From NCBI GenBank assembly GCA_963575745.1, contig CAUYUJ010018457.1:140398-204397 (forward strand): 64,000 bases of DNA, in the 5' to 3' direction. The notes beneath the pieces are model-generated. The model ran no database searches, was not told the DNA's origin, and saw only the letters and a program-made list of their open reading frames with translations. Shown piece after piece: positions 43,949 through 53,264 of the stretch (positions are counted from its first letter, which is position 1; each line of letters opens with the position of its first letter). Source of the stretch: Prorocentrum cordatum (Eukaryota; Sar; Dinophyceae; Prorocentrales; Prorocentraceae). Made by a program: the position numbers and the translations under genes.

Positions 43949-45345
43949 TCAGCCCCAATTCATCTGGCCCCTTCTCTCCCCCCTGTGCTTCCGCTTCTTG
44001 CCCGCGGGCGCCGCGGGCTCGGAGCGGAAGTCGTCGACTGCGAGCCCGAGCCCCTCCAGCACTCTCCCGAGCGCAGCCTCGTGCTCCTCGGGGCCAGGCT
44101 CGAAGGGGTCGCAGGCCTGCGCGATCTTGTCGCAGAGGCCGCCTAGAGCGTCTGCGTGGATCACGTCGCCCCCTTTGGCTCTCGTCCTCGGCCAGCCCCG
44201 TCGGCACCTCCGCCTCCGCCATCGCCTCGCGCTGGGGGGTGGCCACCCGCGGGGCCGCCAGCGCCGCGGTACCGAAAACCGCTGCGCCTTCCAGCTCGTC
44301 GTGCTCGAGCCGCCGCTGGGCGCGGCGGCGCGCCGCCGCGGCGGCCGCCCTCGCGCGCGCCAGCTGGTTGGTCTCGACCGCGGCCCCCCAGCCCCGCGGC
44401 CCCCTCGCGCTCGGCCCCCCGCCGCCAGAGAGGCTCGCGACCTTCGTCGCGTCGTCCGGCTCATTCATCACCTCCTTCTCGTACTCATGGACGGGTTCGC
44501 CCTGCTCGGAGCCCGCCGCGGCGCTCTCAGAGGCGCCCGCCGCCGACGCCCCCGCTGAAGACGCCGTGCAGGACCGCGAAACGCCCTGTTCGGCCTCCTG
44601 GGCCACGCCCGTCGGCACGTGAACGATGTTCTCGACGTACTCTGCCATCGGCACCTTCACGATTTTCTCGGTCTCTTTGGGCCCCTGGGTCACGCCCGCC
44701 GGCGCGTGAACGATCCTCGACGTGCTCTGCCATCGGCACCCTTCCGATCTTCTCGGTCTCCCCAGCAGAGGCGTTCAGCACCTGGATGCGATCGACATGA
44801 CGCCTCATCGCCACCTCCACAGTCTTCGCCTCGACCTTCACGGCCTCCAGCTTGACCGCGTCCTCGGGAAGGTCCTCGACGTCCCGATCGTCCTCGGCCA
44901 GGCCGCGCTTGCCCAGCACGGGGAAGAGAGGGACTGCAGGGAGCTCCTCGCATACAGTCTGGACGACGACATCGCCCATCGGCAGGTGGACGGCGACCCC
45001 GACGTGCTCCGACGACAGCGCGTCCATGCTCGGGTCGAGCACGCGGGCGACCTGGTCGCTGAACGCCTTCGTCGGCTCCTCTACGGGCTCGCTGGCCTCC
45101 TCATCGGTGCTCTTGCAGTCCCCGATGAACTGCTGCGCCACAAACACAGGCTGGTCCCTCTCGACCACGAAGGCCTCGTGCGCACCCCTGAACGCGCCCC
45201 TGAGGAACTCCAGGATGAGCTTCTGTCCCAAGCGCAGGGGGTGCACTTCGAGCACCTCGCCGCCCGCGTGCAAGATGGCGGCAGGTCCGCCCATCTGCCC
45301 GGCAGGCCACGGCGGCGCGCCACGCTCGCCGCAGACCGCGGTCAC
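43949..45345 (-). pseudogene. Alveolin-like repeat protein fragment with two frameshifts
   Basis: The first segment includes LEVHPLRLGQKLILEFLRG and PVFVAQQFIGDCKSTDEE, then AVKVEAKTVEVAMRRHVDRI and EKIGRVPMAEHVED. After a frame change near 44700 comes EKIVKVPMAEYVENIVHVPT. Repeated (E/K)KI..VPMAE.VE units resemble the EKIVEVP-type repeats of alveolate cortical proteins (alveolins). Comparing the two repeats suggests a 2-base deletion at the shift. A second change near 44185 leads to GGDVIHADALGGLCDKIAQA and a basic end, KKRKHRGERRGQMNWG, before a stop at 43949. Minisatellite flanks both sides, so this is a captured, broken piece of a gene. Confidence 0.4.
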
Positions 45346-45429
45346 GGCCTGGCCATGACTCCCCGCAGACGCGCCGCTCGGAAGTACGCCTGCAGAAGCT
45401 CAGGGCCCCCCCGCCCACAGAGCCAAAAC

Positions 45430-45970
45430 GGCTGAGGAGACCTCAGAGACGGAGGAAACCCCAGAGACGGAGGAAACCTCAGAGACGGAGGGGGCCGAGA
45501 CCTCACAGACGGAGGGGGCCTCAGAGACGGAGGAAGCCTCAGAGACGGAGGAGCAGGACCTCGAACTAAGATGCTGCGAGCGCCGATTTCCGAGGATGTC
45601 TCGGGCGAGAGCCTCATGTTTGACAAAAGACGTATTAACCGCGCGGCGTCCACGTCTCAATTACCCGAGGATGTCTCAAGCGAAACGGCAACTTCCAACG
45701 ATTCGCTGAACTTCATGAGCGAGCTCAATAACTCACGTTCGAGAATGTCTCGATCGAAAGCCTCATTCTTAACAAAGAAAGAGGAGGAGGACGAGGAGGA
45801 GGAGGACGAAGAGGAGGGGGAAGAGGAGAAGGAGGAAGATGACGGAAGAGACGGAGGAGACCTCAGAGACGGAGGAGACCTCAGAGACGGAGGAGACAGA
45901 GACTTCAGAGACGGAGGAGACCTCAGAGACGGAGGAGACGGAGGAACCAGGACCTCGAGCTGAGATGCTG
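45430..45970 (+). repeat. GAGACGGAGGAGACCTCA minisatellite and dispersed motifs
   Basis: Minisatellite at 45430-45560 and again at 45850-45950. Between them lie GATGTCTC-type motifs near 45593, 45669 and 45744 and a GAGGAGGAC tract (45780-45840). Confidence 0.8.
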
Positions 45971-46950
45971 CGAATGCCGTTTTTCCGAGGATGTCTCGAA
46001 CGAGAGCCTCATGTTTGACAAAAGACGTCTTAACCGCGCGGCTTCAACATCTCACAATTTCGAGGGTGTCTCGAGCGAAACGGACTGTCGAGGGGAACCT
46101 GACTTGACAAGAACGGGAAGCGACGCTTTGTCCACGAGGTTTGTCAGATAACGTCTTGTTGAGCACGCCAAGAGCTAAGTGTTTGCCTGTGGTTGTGGTT
46201 ACTCTGGTGCGAGCGTGCGTGCGTGTACGCGTGCCTGTGTGAGCGGCTGTGTGCGTGTGTGAGCGCGTATGTGCAGGGTTATGTTATGGGAGCGACGGGA
46301 GGGGGGGTGCATGGCGCGCGTGCGGGATGCGTTATGGGGGCGACCGGCGGGGGGGATGCGCGGCGCGCGTGCGGGATGTTTTATGGGGGCGACGGGCGGG
46401 GGGGGATGCGCGGCGCGCGCACGGGATATGTAGAATGGGGGCGACGGGCGGGCGGAATGCACGGCGCGCACGCGGGGTGCGCCATGGGGGCGACGGGCGG
46501 GGGGATGCGCGGAGTGCGTGCGCGATGAAAAAGGAAGAGATCGAGGAGGAGGAGGAGGAGGAGAAGGATGAGGAGGAGGAAACGGAGGGGGAGGATGAGA
46601 AGCAGGAGGAGGAGGAAGAGGAGGAGGGGGGAAGAAGAGACGGAGACGGAGAAAATGGAGGAGACCTCAGAGACGGAAGAGACCTCAAAACCGGAGGAGA
46701 CCTCAAAGACGGAAAAGACCTCAGAAACCTCAGAGACGGAAATGACCTCCAAGACGGAAGAGACCTCAAAGACGGGAGGGACCTCATAGACGGAGAAGAC
46801 GAAACCTCAGAGACGGAGGAGACCTCAGAGTCGGAGGAGACCTCAGACGGAAGAGACCTCATAAACCTCAGACACGGAAGAGACCTCAGAGACGGAAGAG
46901 ACCTCAAAGACGGAAGGGACCTGTGCATGGGGTTAGAATACAAAGGTACA
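45971..46950 (+). repeat. Composite repeat unit in plus orientation
   Basis: Motif pair near 45990 and 46065 (75 bases), a divergent block with CCACGAGGTTTGTCAGATAA (46130-46155), a TG tract (46200-46280), a GC minisatellite with GGGGGCGAC(C/G)GGCGGG (46290-46520, ~50-60 bp units), a GAG tract (46535-46630), then GAGACCTCA minisatellite to 46930. It mirrors the unit at 36785-37562. Confidence 0.75.
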
Positions 46951-47447
46951 GAACCCCTGATCCGTTGGTAGAGGAGAGGAGGGAAAGATGGATATCTTTT
47001 CCTCCTGCACGATCAAAGATCCGATCGATCTAGTCCAATACCTGAGCCCAAACGGCCAGGCGCAGGAGAGGTGAGGATAAGGAGTATATATGAGAGTAGT
47101 ACACGGGTTCTATTCACACACCCCGTCCCGAATCCCGCCTGCGAGGGCAGGACTCGGGAGCAGGAGAAAAGATCCCGTCACCCTTTTACTCCTCAAAACC
47201 TCAGGCCTGTCAGGCAGCTGAGCGTTAAATCTGTATCGCTTCAGCTGCGTCCCAATCGCGATAGTGGTCACGATTAGGCAAGAGAAGGTAAGGAGGATCA
47301 CCCAGGGTCCCTGTTTCTTCGCCAAGCACACTTTGGTGCCCCCCCGGCGCGCCCCAAAAAAAACGCTTCGGCACTCGAGGGCGGAGTAGAATGAGACGCG
47401 GGCGGGCGGAGAAAGAGGATCTGATCAAGTTAAAGCAACATCAAAAG
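46951..47447. other. No recognisable gene
   Basis: Moderate-GC sequence. Short frames only; TATATA near 47093 has no obvious associated gene. Confidence 0.45.
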
Positions 47448-47507
47448 CTGCCGCGCCTGAGCGCGGCAGGTGTTGCCACCGGCTCTCAACCGAGAGCTGG
47501 GCATCAC
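47448..47507. other. Two adjacent strong hairpins
   Basis: CTGCCGCGC (47448-47456) pairs perfectly with GCGCGGCAG (47461-47469) around CTGA. Next, GCTCTC (47482-47487) pairs with GAGAGC (47492-47497), with an outer stem 47470-47477/47500-47507 having one mismatch. Further on, TCTCAACGC near 47512 is complementary to GCGTTGAGA near 47575. This may be a structured RNA or the 3' end of the element to its right. Confidence 0.5.
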
Positions 47508-47854
47508 ATCGCTCTCAACGCAATGTTATCAAATTCTAAAAAGTGGATTATGAAGTCGCGCTGATGAACGCGATCGCGTTGAGAAGCACGTCTACATCTC
47601 AAGGCAAAAGATGCATGGCCATGCGTAAAGTCGCGTTGATAAACACGAGAAGCTGCATAAACAAATTCTGCAATTGGTTACTCCCCTCGGCGTTGCTCCT
47701 TAGGAGGCTGCCTTGGGCTTCACAAGGGTAAGTATGGCCACTTTTCTTGGATAGCGAAGTGGCCTAAGATTATATTGCTATTCGCCGCTCGAGGCGAACT
47801 TGTATAAAGATGAAGTTCGAGCCAATCGAGCGGTGGGCCTTGCGGCCGACTACA
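47508..47854. other. Downstream flank of the multi-ORF element
   Basis: Near-repeats GTCGCG(C/T)TGAT(G/A)AACGCGA occur at about 47553 and 47632. After the TAG of segment E the same frame stays open about 45 more codons before a TGA. No recognisable gene. Confidence 0.4.
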
Positions 47855-49756
47855 CTACGTGTTGCCCCTCGCGTAGAACCTCTGGCCCCACGCCCTGTGG
47901 CCACCCTCCGCGATGTAGCTCGTCGCGAAGGTCTCCCAGGGCGCCCTCGGGGTCCAGTGGCGGAACCTATCGTTGTGCAGCAGGTCTCTGACATGCACAA
48001 ACTCGTCGTTGTTGTCCGTGATGTGCATCCAGCAGTTGGCATAGTAGCCCCAGCACCTGGGGCCCCACTGGCTGTCCTCTAGGTTCTTGCGCCACCACGT
48101 CGCGTAGTCCTCCGTCCTGCGCGCCCTCTTGGCGCGGGGAGGTGTCGTTGGTCTGCGGCTGCCATCGCTGCTCTGCCGCTGCGCGGCGGCGCCGCGCGGC
48201 CCAGCGGGCGCGTCGCCCTGCGCGCCAGAGGCACTGTGTCCAGCAGCATCGCCAGGAGCAGGGCGCGGCGGCGGCGGGCGCCGCGGCTGCCGTGGCCCCA
48301 TGGCGCCATGAGAATGTGAAGAGTGTGTATCAGGATCAATCGGATCGGCTCTAATCCCTGAACTAACCCCCCTTTGATCTGTAGAACCCATGGCAGGTTC
48401 GATAGAGGCAAGCACGGCAAGCTCTCGCTGCGTGACTTTCTCGCGAGTGCCATCCCCGCGGGGAAGGGCAATCGTGATAAGTCCGCGCTCTTGCCTCGTG
48501 CCTCGATCGAGTCTGCCGGTGTTCAACCGCCATTTCTTCCGACCAGCTTGGCCAGTCCTGACGCTGTGATCGCGAATATCACAGGCGTCACGCATGTCCT
48601 CAATAGTGTAAGCCTTCTCGCCTTTATTGACACGAGCGGCTGTCATTTGGTGGTGGAACTTTACATCGCCCAGGAAACGCTGAACGAGATTGGCGAAAGG
48701 GTGGTATAGAGGTCTGTCCTCCTCAGTCTCGCCCATCAACCTGCAATACCGTGCAGGAGGGGAGCCTGCTTCGACCCGCCTCTTATACCTGTCGTCAGCT
48801 TTCTTCGCCAATCTCCTCAAGGAATCCTTACCAGATACGGAGCGCTGACCCATCATCTGGACCTGCGCTCCGTCTGTCATATACCTGGTGATGCCGTCCT
48901 GGGAGAGGGTCGTCTTGATCCAGTGGGTCAACTTCTGGAGGTATTCCAGGTCGCTCTCCGCGGCACCACCTTTGCCGGTAGCACCTACAGCGACAGTATA
49001 CTGCCAGCAGATATCACAAATTGTACCGTCATCTGTGACGAGTCCGAGAGATAAGAAACGATCGCAATTCCGACATCGCGCGATATCATGCTGGATCTCC
49101 TCTGGGGCCCCGGAGATCGCAAGGTGCTCACGGGATCCCCAGCGGGTGTCGGGGCCGCTGGCGAGAACACAGCCGATCGGATCCACGGCATCTCGATTGA
49201 TCTCAGCGGTCGGACGGGAGGCGATCGATCGGCTCATCCCCTCTATCTCGATCCTAGACAATCTTCCCCCCGGTAGTCCTGCGTACCAGGAGGTGTCGTT
49301 GTCCGCAGTATCAGTAACACCATGGTGTATGTTGTCTGTGCGGATGCGGTTAGCCTCTGCCTGCAAGATGGCCTCATTGTCGCCCATCTTGCGGTCGATC
49401 CTCTTTTTCTCGGCTATGATATGTACCATGGTTTCTTGGTCTGGAGCTGCGGAAGCAACGCTGCCGGGGTCCCGGGGAATATCCTGCTCAGCGCCTGGGT
49501 CGTCCTGATGAGGCGCGGCAGGTGTCTCCACTGGCTCCCGCCATACGGGGAAGCCTGGATTGCCATGTGTCTGGATACACTTTGCGAAGAGATCGCGCAA
49601 CGCCTTGAGGGCGGGATGGTTCTGATAAATAACATCATCTGTAAAATCACGTAGCTCCTTGATGCTGTCCAATAATATGATTTGGTACACTTTGGAAATC
49701 CATTGAAGTATGCCTGTGGTCGATTCCTCAATGCCCTCTGGGTCCAGGTAGTGCAC
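47855..49756 (-). CDS. Element segment E, CxxC zinc-finger protein
   Basis: A 633-residue continuation of segment D after one in-frame TAG; copy 2 has AAG there, so D and E were probably one protein of about 990 residues. Residues 228-250 contain CRNC...CDIC (CX2C-X15-CX2C), a probable zinc ribbon or treble clef. Residues 250-440 are well ordered and charged (LTHWIKTTLSQD, YHPFANLVQRFLGDVKFHHQ). A Pro/Ala/Arg-rich linker follows (490-545), then a C-terminal module with WWRKNLEDSQWGPRCWGYY and FVHVRDLLHNDRFRHW. There is no ATG at the segment start. Function unknown. Confidence 0.55.
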   Translation of the reverse strand: MHYLDPEGIEESTTGILQWISKVYQIILLDSIKELRDFTDDVIYQNHPALKALRDLFAKCIQTHGNPGFPVWREPVETPAAPHQDDPGAEQDIPRDPGSVASAAPDQETMVHIIAEKKRIDRKMGDNEAILQAEANRIRTDNIHHGVTDTADNDTSWYAGLPGGRLSRIEIEGMSRSIASRPTAEINRDAVDPIGCVLASGPDTRWGSREHLAISGAPEEIQHDIARCRNCDRFLSLGLVTDDGTICDICWQYTVAVGATGKGGAAESDLEYLQKLTHWIKTTLSQDGITRYMTDGAQVQMMGQRSVSGKDSLRRLAKKADDRYKRRVEAGSPPARYCRLMGETEEDRPLYHPFANLVQRFLGDVKFHHQMTAARVNKGEKAYTIEDMRDACDIRDHSVRTGQAGRKKWRLNTGRLDRGTRQERGLITIALPRGDGTREKVTQRELAVLASIEPAMGSTDQRGVSSGIRADPIDPDTHSSHSHGAMGPRQPRRPPPPRPAPGDAAGHSASGAQGDAPAGPRGAAAQRQSSDGSRRPTTPPRAKRARRTEDYATWWRKNLEDSQWGPRCWGYYANCWMHITDNNDEFVHVRDLLHNDRFRHWTPRAPWETFATSYIAEGGHRAWGQRFYARGNT

Positions 49757-49762
49757 TACTTG

Positions 49763-50836
49763 CTAGAAGAAACTATCTGCACTGCAAATCGGTAAGTCGC
49801 GTGCCCATTTGTGGGTATGATTGTAATCCATGTGGTATATGTCTGTTGTTGGTCCAAATTGTATGTCAAATCGTAAGTGTGACTCTATGTGGTCCACCAA
49901 AATCTTGTCCCTGCCAGCGTGTACCTCGATTATTTGTTTCACTTTTATCATAGGTGAATCCACCAACAACTCCGACGTCCAGCGGTATATGCGGTGGTCG
50001 TAAGATTGCAAGATCCATATTGTGCCATCCTCTGGGTCGTAGTCGGGGTGGTTGAGGAAGGTCTCTGGCGGGTCGATAATATTATCCAGGATGCTCGAGC
50101 CGATGTCTTCATCAGCGTGAATTTCAGCCGATAGATCTGCCCTCGTGGTATCATTGGCTGCTTTCTCCTCATCTGTGAGTGGTATGGTAGATATATCCAC
50201 AATGACAGTTACCAGAGGCTCTGTGGATTGGCCTGCCTCTTGTCGGGATCCATCGTCTTCTGCAGTGGGATCCTCGGCAGGTCTTGCCGCCAGCTCGTCG
50301 GGATCGGGTGTCCGAGGAGCGGGGCGTCTGGTCGGTGCACGTGGGATACGTGGCTTGTAAATACTCGGCATTCCAAGATATGGTAGATTACCTGATTCTT
50401 TATACTTATGGATCTGGTCGCTGCATGAAGAGGGGCCTTCAAGTGCGATATTCATGTGCCTTGGGTCGATGTCGGCACGCACTGGCAAAGCGAAGACATC
50501 GCCCTTGAGAGGCATGTTTTTGTCGCAATACCATATGTTTACCCATCGTAAACCGTAGTTGAGAATCGGCATTTGTACCGCAAAGAATTTGTCGAAGACT
50601 CCGAAATGAAGGATTGGTCCATAAATGTGGCCCTTGTTCATGAGCACCTTGGTGTTGTGGTTGCCCTTGGGGAAGTGATTGTCATAGTGGTAGCAATTGG
50701 TAGAGCCCCAATTTTTGACGATAACGAAGCCCCCCATGCGAACATCATTGAATATAGGCCGGCGAGTCCAATCTCTCTGCGTGGTCTTTGATGTAATAGG
50801 TCGCAGGGCCTCTCGGCAATATGATATGGCTATCAA
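49763..50836 (-). CDS. Element segment D
   Basis: A 357-residue frame with MGGFVIVKNWGSTNCYHYDN, HIYGPILHFGVFDKFFAVQM and LRWVNIWYCDKNMPLKGDVF, then a Pro-rich linker and ILDNIIDPPETFLNHPDYD. The frame has no ATG at its start. In the overlapping frame an ATG shares two bases with segment C's stop (TAATG) and reads MVDSHIILPRGPATYYIKDH and ERLDSPAYI, which joins sensibly to FNDVRMGGF if two bases were lost from a TATAT run near 50755. D therefore probably began at that ATG and is frameshifted. Product unknown. Confidence 0.5.
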   Translation of the reverse strand: MIAISYCREALRPITSKTTQRDWTRRPIFNDVRMGGFVIVKNWGSTNCYHYDNHFPKGNHNTKVLMNKGHIYGPILHFGVFDKFFAVQMPILNYGLRWVNIWYCDKNMPLKGDVFALPVRADIDPRHMNIALEGPSSCSDQIHKYKESGNLPYLGMPSIYKPRIPRAPTRRPAPRTPDPDELAARPAEDPTAEDDGSRQEAGQSTEPLVTVIVDISTIPLTDEEKAANDTTRADLSAEIHADEDIGSSILDNIIDPPETFLNHPDYDPEDGTIWILQSYDHRIYRWTSELLVDSPMIKVKQIIEVHAGRDKILVDHIESHLRFDIQFGPTTDIYHMDYNHTHKWARDLPICSADSFF

Positions 50837-50839
50837 CCA

Positions 50840-52435
50840 TTATTTATCCTGTGTGTTGTGTCCACAACTGTTAATCATAGCACGGACCATCGTCTCATCC
50901 AAAGCGTCGGCGTCAGATGTGTGGCCAGCGGGGGTCGCCCCCAGCTGAGGGGCGATTGGCCGCTGGGCCGATGATGCTGAAGCGGACTGTGTCTTTGACT
51001 GCTGAGCCGTGTCGTGTGCCATGCCAGTTGGTGCAATCCCAGGAGGGTCGTCGATCATGTCTGTCCCAGGGGGAGCAGCGCAAATCTCGTATTTGCTCAA
51101 TGGTTGTCTCGCAGCCAATGGCGGGTAAACCCAAGTAGTGCCCTCCGGCCATATCTGCCGGCCATGCTCATTGCGTGGTTGGAGACGGCGAATGGCGATG
51201 ACTGCGGCGGCTGGAACCACATCCTCTGTCATGATAGCACCTTGTGCGCCCAGCCAAAATCTGCACCCGGCCTTTGTGGCAATCTCCATGTTGATCACCA
51301 GCTCTACCTCGTTCTTGTAGTGCTTGATCTTGTATGGTTGTACCGAGGTGTGAGGATTCGTTTGAACGTTGTCTATGCAGGTGCTGGAACTGAAGAATGC
51401 CTCCGTGCGTGGTGATCCTCGAAAGTATTTGTCTCTCTGAGAAGATGGATCGATATAGCCTGGAATAACCCCTGACTTGAGGATGCTTCGCCAGGCGCGA
51501 AATGTTGTGCCATGGTGGAGGTACTTTACGTCTGCAGCCCATATTCCATGGTTTGGAGAGTGGGTCGACGCAACTGTGACCTCCAACGCATCTGATAGCG
51601 ATGACGCTGTTCCAATCGAAGCAGCTGGGGTCGCCCCCGTCGGGGACTGGTGCGGCATATACCTCGATCCGATTCTACTGCGAGTCAATGTGCTTCTGGA
51701 ACGCACGAATGACAAAGATCGGGGAATAATCAATCCAATCCATGTACCGTCTGGTTCACCATCCTTTGTGAAGTGTGCTATGGCCGCCTCGGTGGATGGT
51801 CCGTTGTGGACTGCGCGGTCTTGAAATTTCCACTGGACCATATCCTGAAACGATTTCCAATTGCTTGGAATATTACACTTGTGTTGTGTTGAGCTCGGCC
51901 ATATGTTGATGCGTCGATCATTGAATTGGTTGATATGGAACTTTTTGTAGTGAATCTCATGACGTAGCATCGTCGCGATGTCTTTGCTCATCCAAACAGG
52001 GTCGCCAAGCCACTCATCGAGCAGCTCAGGTCCATAGCGTGCCCCGTCGTACGGCGGGAGCGATATCCATTTCCACTCTGGGAAGCAACCAGATTGAATG
52101 ATGCCGGGCGCGTGGGCGACCACACAATCGTCGTACGACAGTTGACTCGTCCACTCATCGCCCTGCAAGCACGCTATGCCATTGGTCGCGGACGTGCCCC
52201 GCAACGGAAGGGGGAACGCATGGGTGATCATCCACGAGGCCTGCTTGAAGCTTGCATTCACGAAGAGCGCATGCATTGTCGAATGTCGCGATCTGGCTGA
52301 TGTCCTCGTGCAAGGAACGCTCGCAACTGTCTTGCCATGACAGTATGTGTGCCGTATCCGATTGCTGATCGGGAGAAGGTTCGTCGTCGGCAGGAATTGC
52401 CTCCAGCTCCGCCGCCTCCACGTCAGCGTCGTCAT
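50840..52435 (-). CDS. Element segment C, Tpt1/KptA-like ADP-ribosyltransferase lobe
   Basis: Residues 300-420 contain KYLHHGTTFRAWRSILKSGV followed by VELVINMEIATKAGCRFWLG, GAQGAIMT and VVPAAAVIAI. This order matches the C-terminal ADP-ribosyltransferase-like lobe of RNA 2'-phosphotransferases (Tpt1/KptA), which use NAD+ to remove a 2'-phosphate from RNA. The N-terminal RNA-binding lobe is not recognisable, so substrate and activity are uncertain. Upstream residues 95-235 are coherent (LPPYDGARYGPELLDEWLGD), while 236-290 may be out of frame. The first ~90 residues overlap segment B in another frame and are probably not native. It ends TAA, overlapping the ATG of segment D. Confidence 0.55.
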   Translation of the reverse strand: MTTLTWRRRSWRQFLPTTNLLPISNRIRHTYCHGKTVASVPCTRTSARSRHSTMHALFVNASFKQASWMITHAFPLPLRGTSATNGIACLQGDEWTSQLSYDDCVVAHAPGIIQSGCFPEWKWISLPPYDGARYGPELLDEWLGDPVWMSKDIATMLRHEIHYKKFHINQFNDRRINIWPSSTQHKCNIPSNWKSFQDMVQWKFQDRAVHNGPSTEAAIAHFTKDGEPDGTWIGLIIPRSLSFVRSRSTLTRSRIGSRYMPHQSPTGATPAASIGTASSLSDALEVTVASTHSPNHGIWAADVKYLHHGTTFRAWRSILKSGVIPGYIDPSSQRDKYFRGSPRTEAFFSSSTCIDNVQTNPHTSVQPYKIKHYKNEVELVINMEIATKAGCRFWLGAQGAIMTEDVVPAAAVIAIRRLQPRNEHGRQIWPEGTTWVYPPLAARQPLSKYEICAAPPGTDMIDDPPGIAPTGMAHDTAQQSKTQSASASSAQRPIAPQLGATPAGHTSDADALDETMVRAMINSCGHNTQDK

Positions 52436-53261
52436 CAGGGATCGGGACTGACGCGGCTGTCGGCGGCAGGTCTGGTGGCGATGGATCAGCTGGCCTGCTT
52501 ATCGGAAGCGGGCCAGTCGGTAATGGCTCTGGTAAAGGGATCGGCTGCGGGCCAGGCTGCAATGGTTCAGGCAGTGGGCCTGGTTGCACTGGCTGCCCGT
52601 CCTCGGCCTGCTGGTCTGTCCTAACTGCCGCGCGCCAGAAGGTAGTTGGAACGTCGGCCTCGAGCCCCAATGCAAGCCGATCCAAGGCGTTCTGTGCAAA
52701 GAAACCTTTGCGTGCTATAATAATGTCTTGGTTGTCCTTACGAGGACCAATACGATGAGAGTTCAATATGTTGCCCTCTGCGATGATGCGTGATTTGGTC
52801 AAATCGTCATCGCCGTCCAAATCAGGTATCTGCTGTAGGAACTGCTCGTACACGACCCAGGTAACAGCGCGTGCATCCTGAATTTCTTTCACAATTTTGG
52901 AATGAAAGAGCTCTCTCTTCTCAGGTGAATCCCAAGATGCCCACGCCCCGGGGTAGTCGTTGATCAGAAGTAGAAGGTAGTTGAACAACTCGTCGCATGC
53001 ATGACCAAATGGGTCATTACCAGGAATAGCCTTGGTAGGATCGCGAGGATCAAGTGCTGGTGGCTCTTTTGCGAGTCCAGGGATGGGGACGCATGGATCG
53101 CCCGTTGCCAATGGCATTGACTTTGGCAAAGTACCGCTGGCACAAGATGCCATCCAAGCACAATGAGCCATTTCTCCAGCAGTCTGAGTCATCAGCGTCG
53201 CGAGGCTGAGATCTCTCATCCACTCATTGGTTATCTTCTCTCGACATTGAAGAGCCTCCAT
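52155..53261 (-). CDS. Element segment B, proline-rich linker protein
   Basis: A 368-residue frame starting with an ATG one codon after the TAA of segment A and in the same frame. Residues 1-200 are coherent (KITNEWMRDLSLATLMTQTA, CDELFNYLLLLINDYPGAWA). Residues 220-270 are Pro-rich (GPLPEPLQPGPQPIPLPEPL) and 280-310 acidic. The last ~90 codons overlap segment C, which lies in the +1 frame, so a frame change occurs somewhere in 52155-52435. Not recognised. Confidence 0.5.
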   Translation of the reverse strand: MEALQCREKITNEWMRDLSLATLMTQTAGEMAHCAWMASCASGTLPKSMPLATGDPCVPIPGLAKEPPALDPRDPTKAIPGNDPFGHACDELFNYLLLLINDYPGAWASWDSPEKRELFHSKIVKEIQDARAVTWVVYEQFLQQIPDLDGDDDLTKSRIIAEGNILNSHRIGPRKDNQDIIIARKGFFAQNALDRLALGLEADVPTTFWRAAVRTDQQAEDGQPVQPGPLPEPLQPGPQPIPLPEPLPTGPLPISRPADPSPPDLPPTAASVPIPDDDADVEAAELEAIPADDEPSPDQQSDTAHILSWQDSCERSLHEDISQIATFDNACALRECKLQAGLVDDHPCVPPSVAGHVRDQWHSVLAGR

Positions 53262-53264
53262 AAT

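Noticed and set aside
47093-47105. TATATA as a promoter
   Set aside because: No gene starts in range on either strand, and dinoflagellate promoters are not known to rely on a canonical TATA box.
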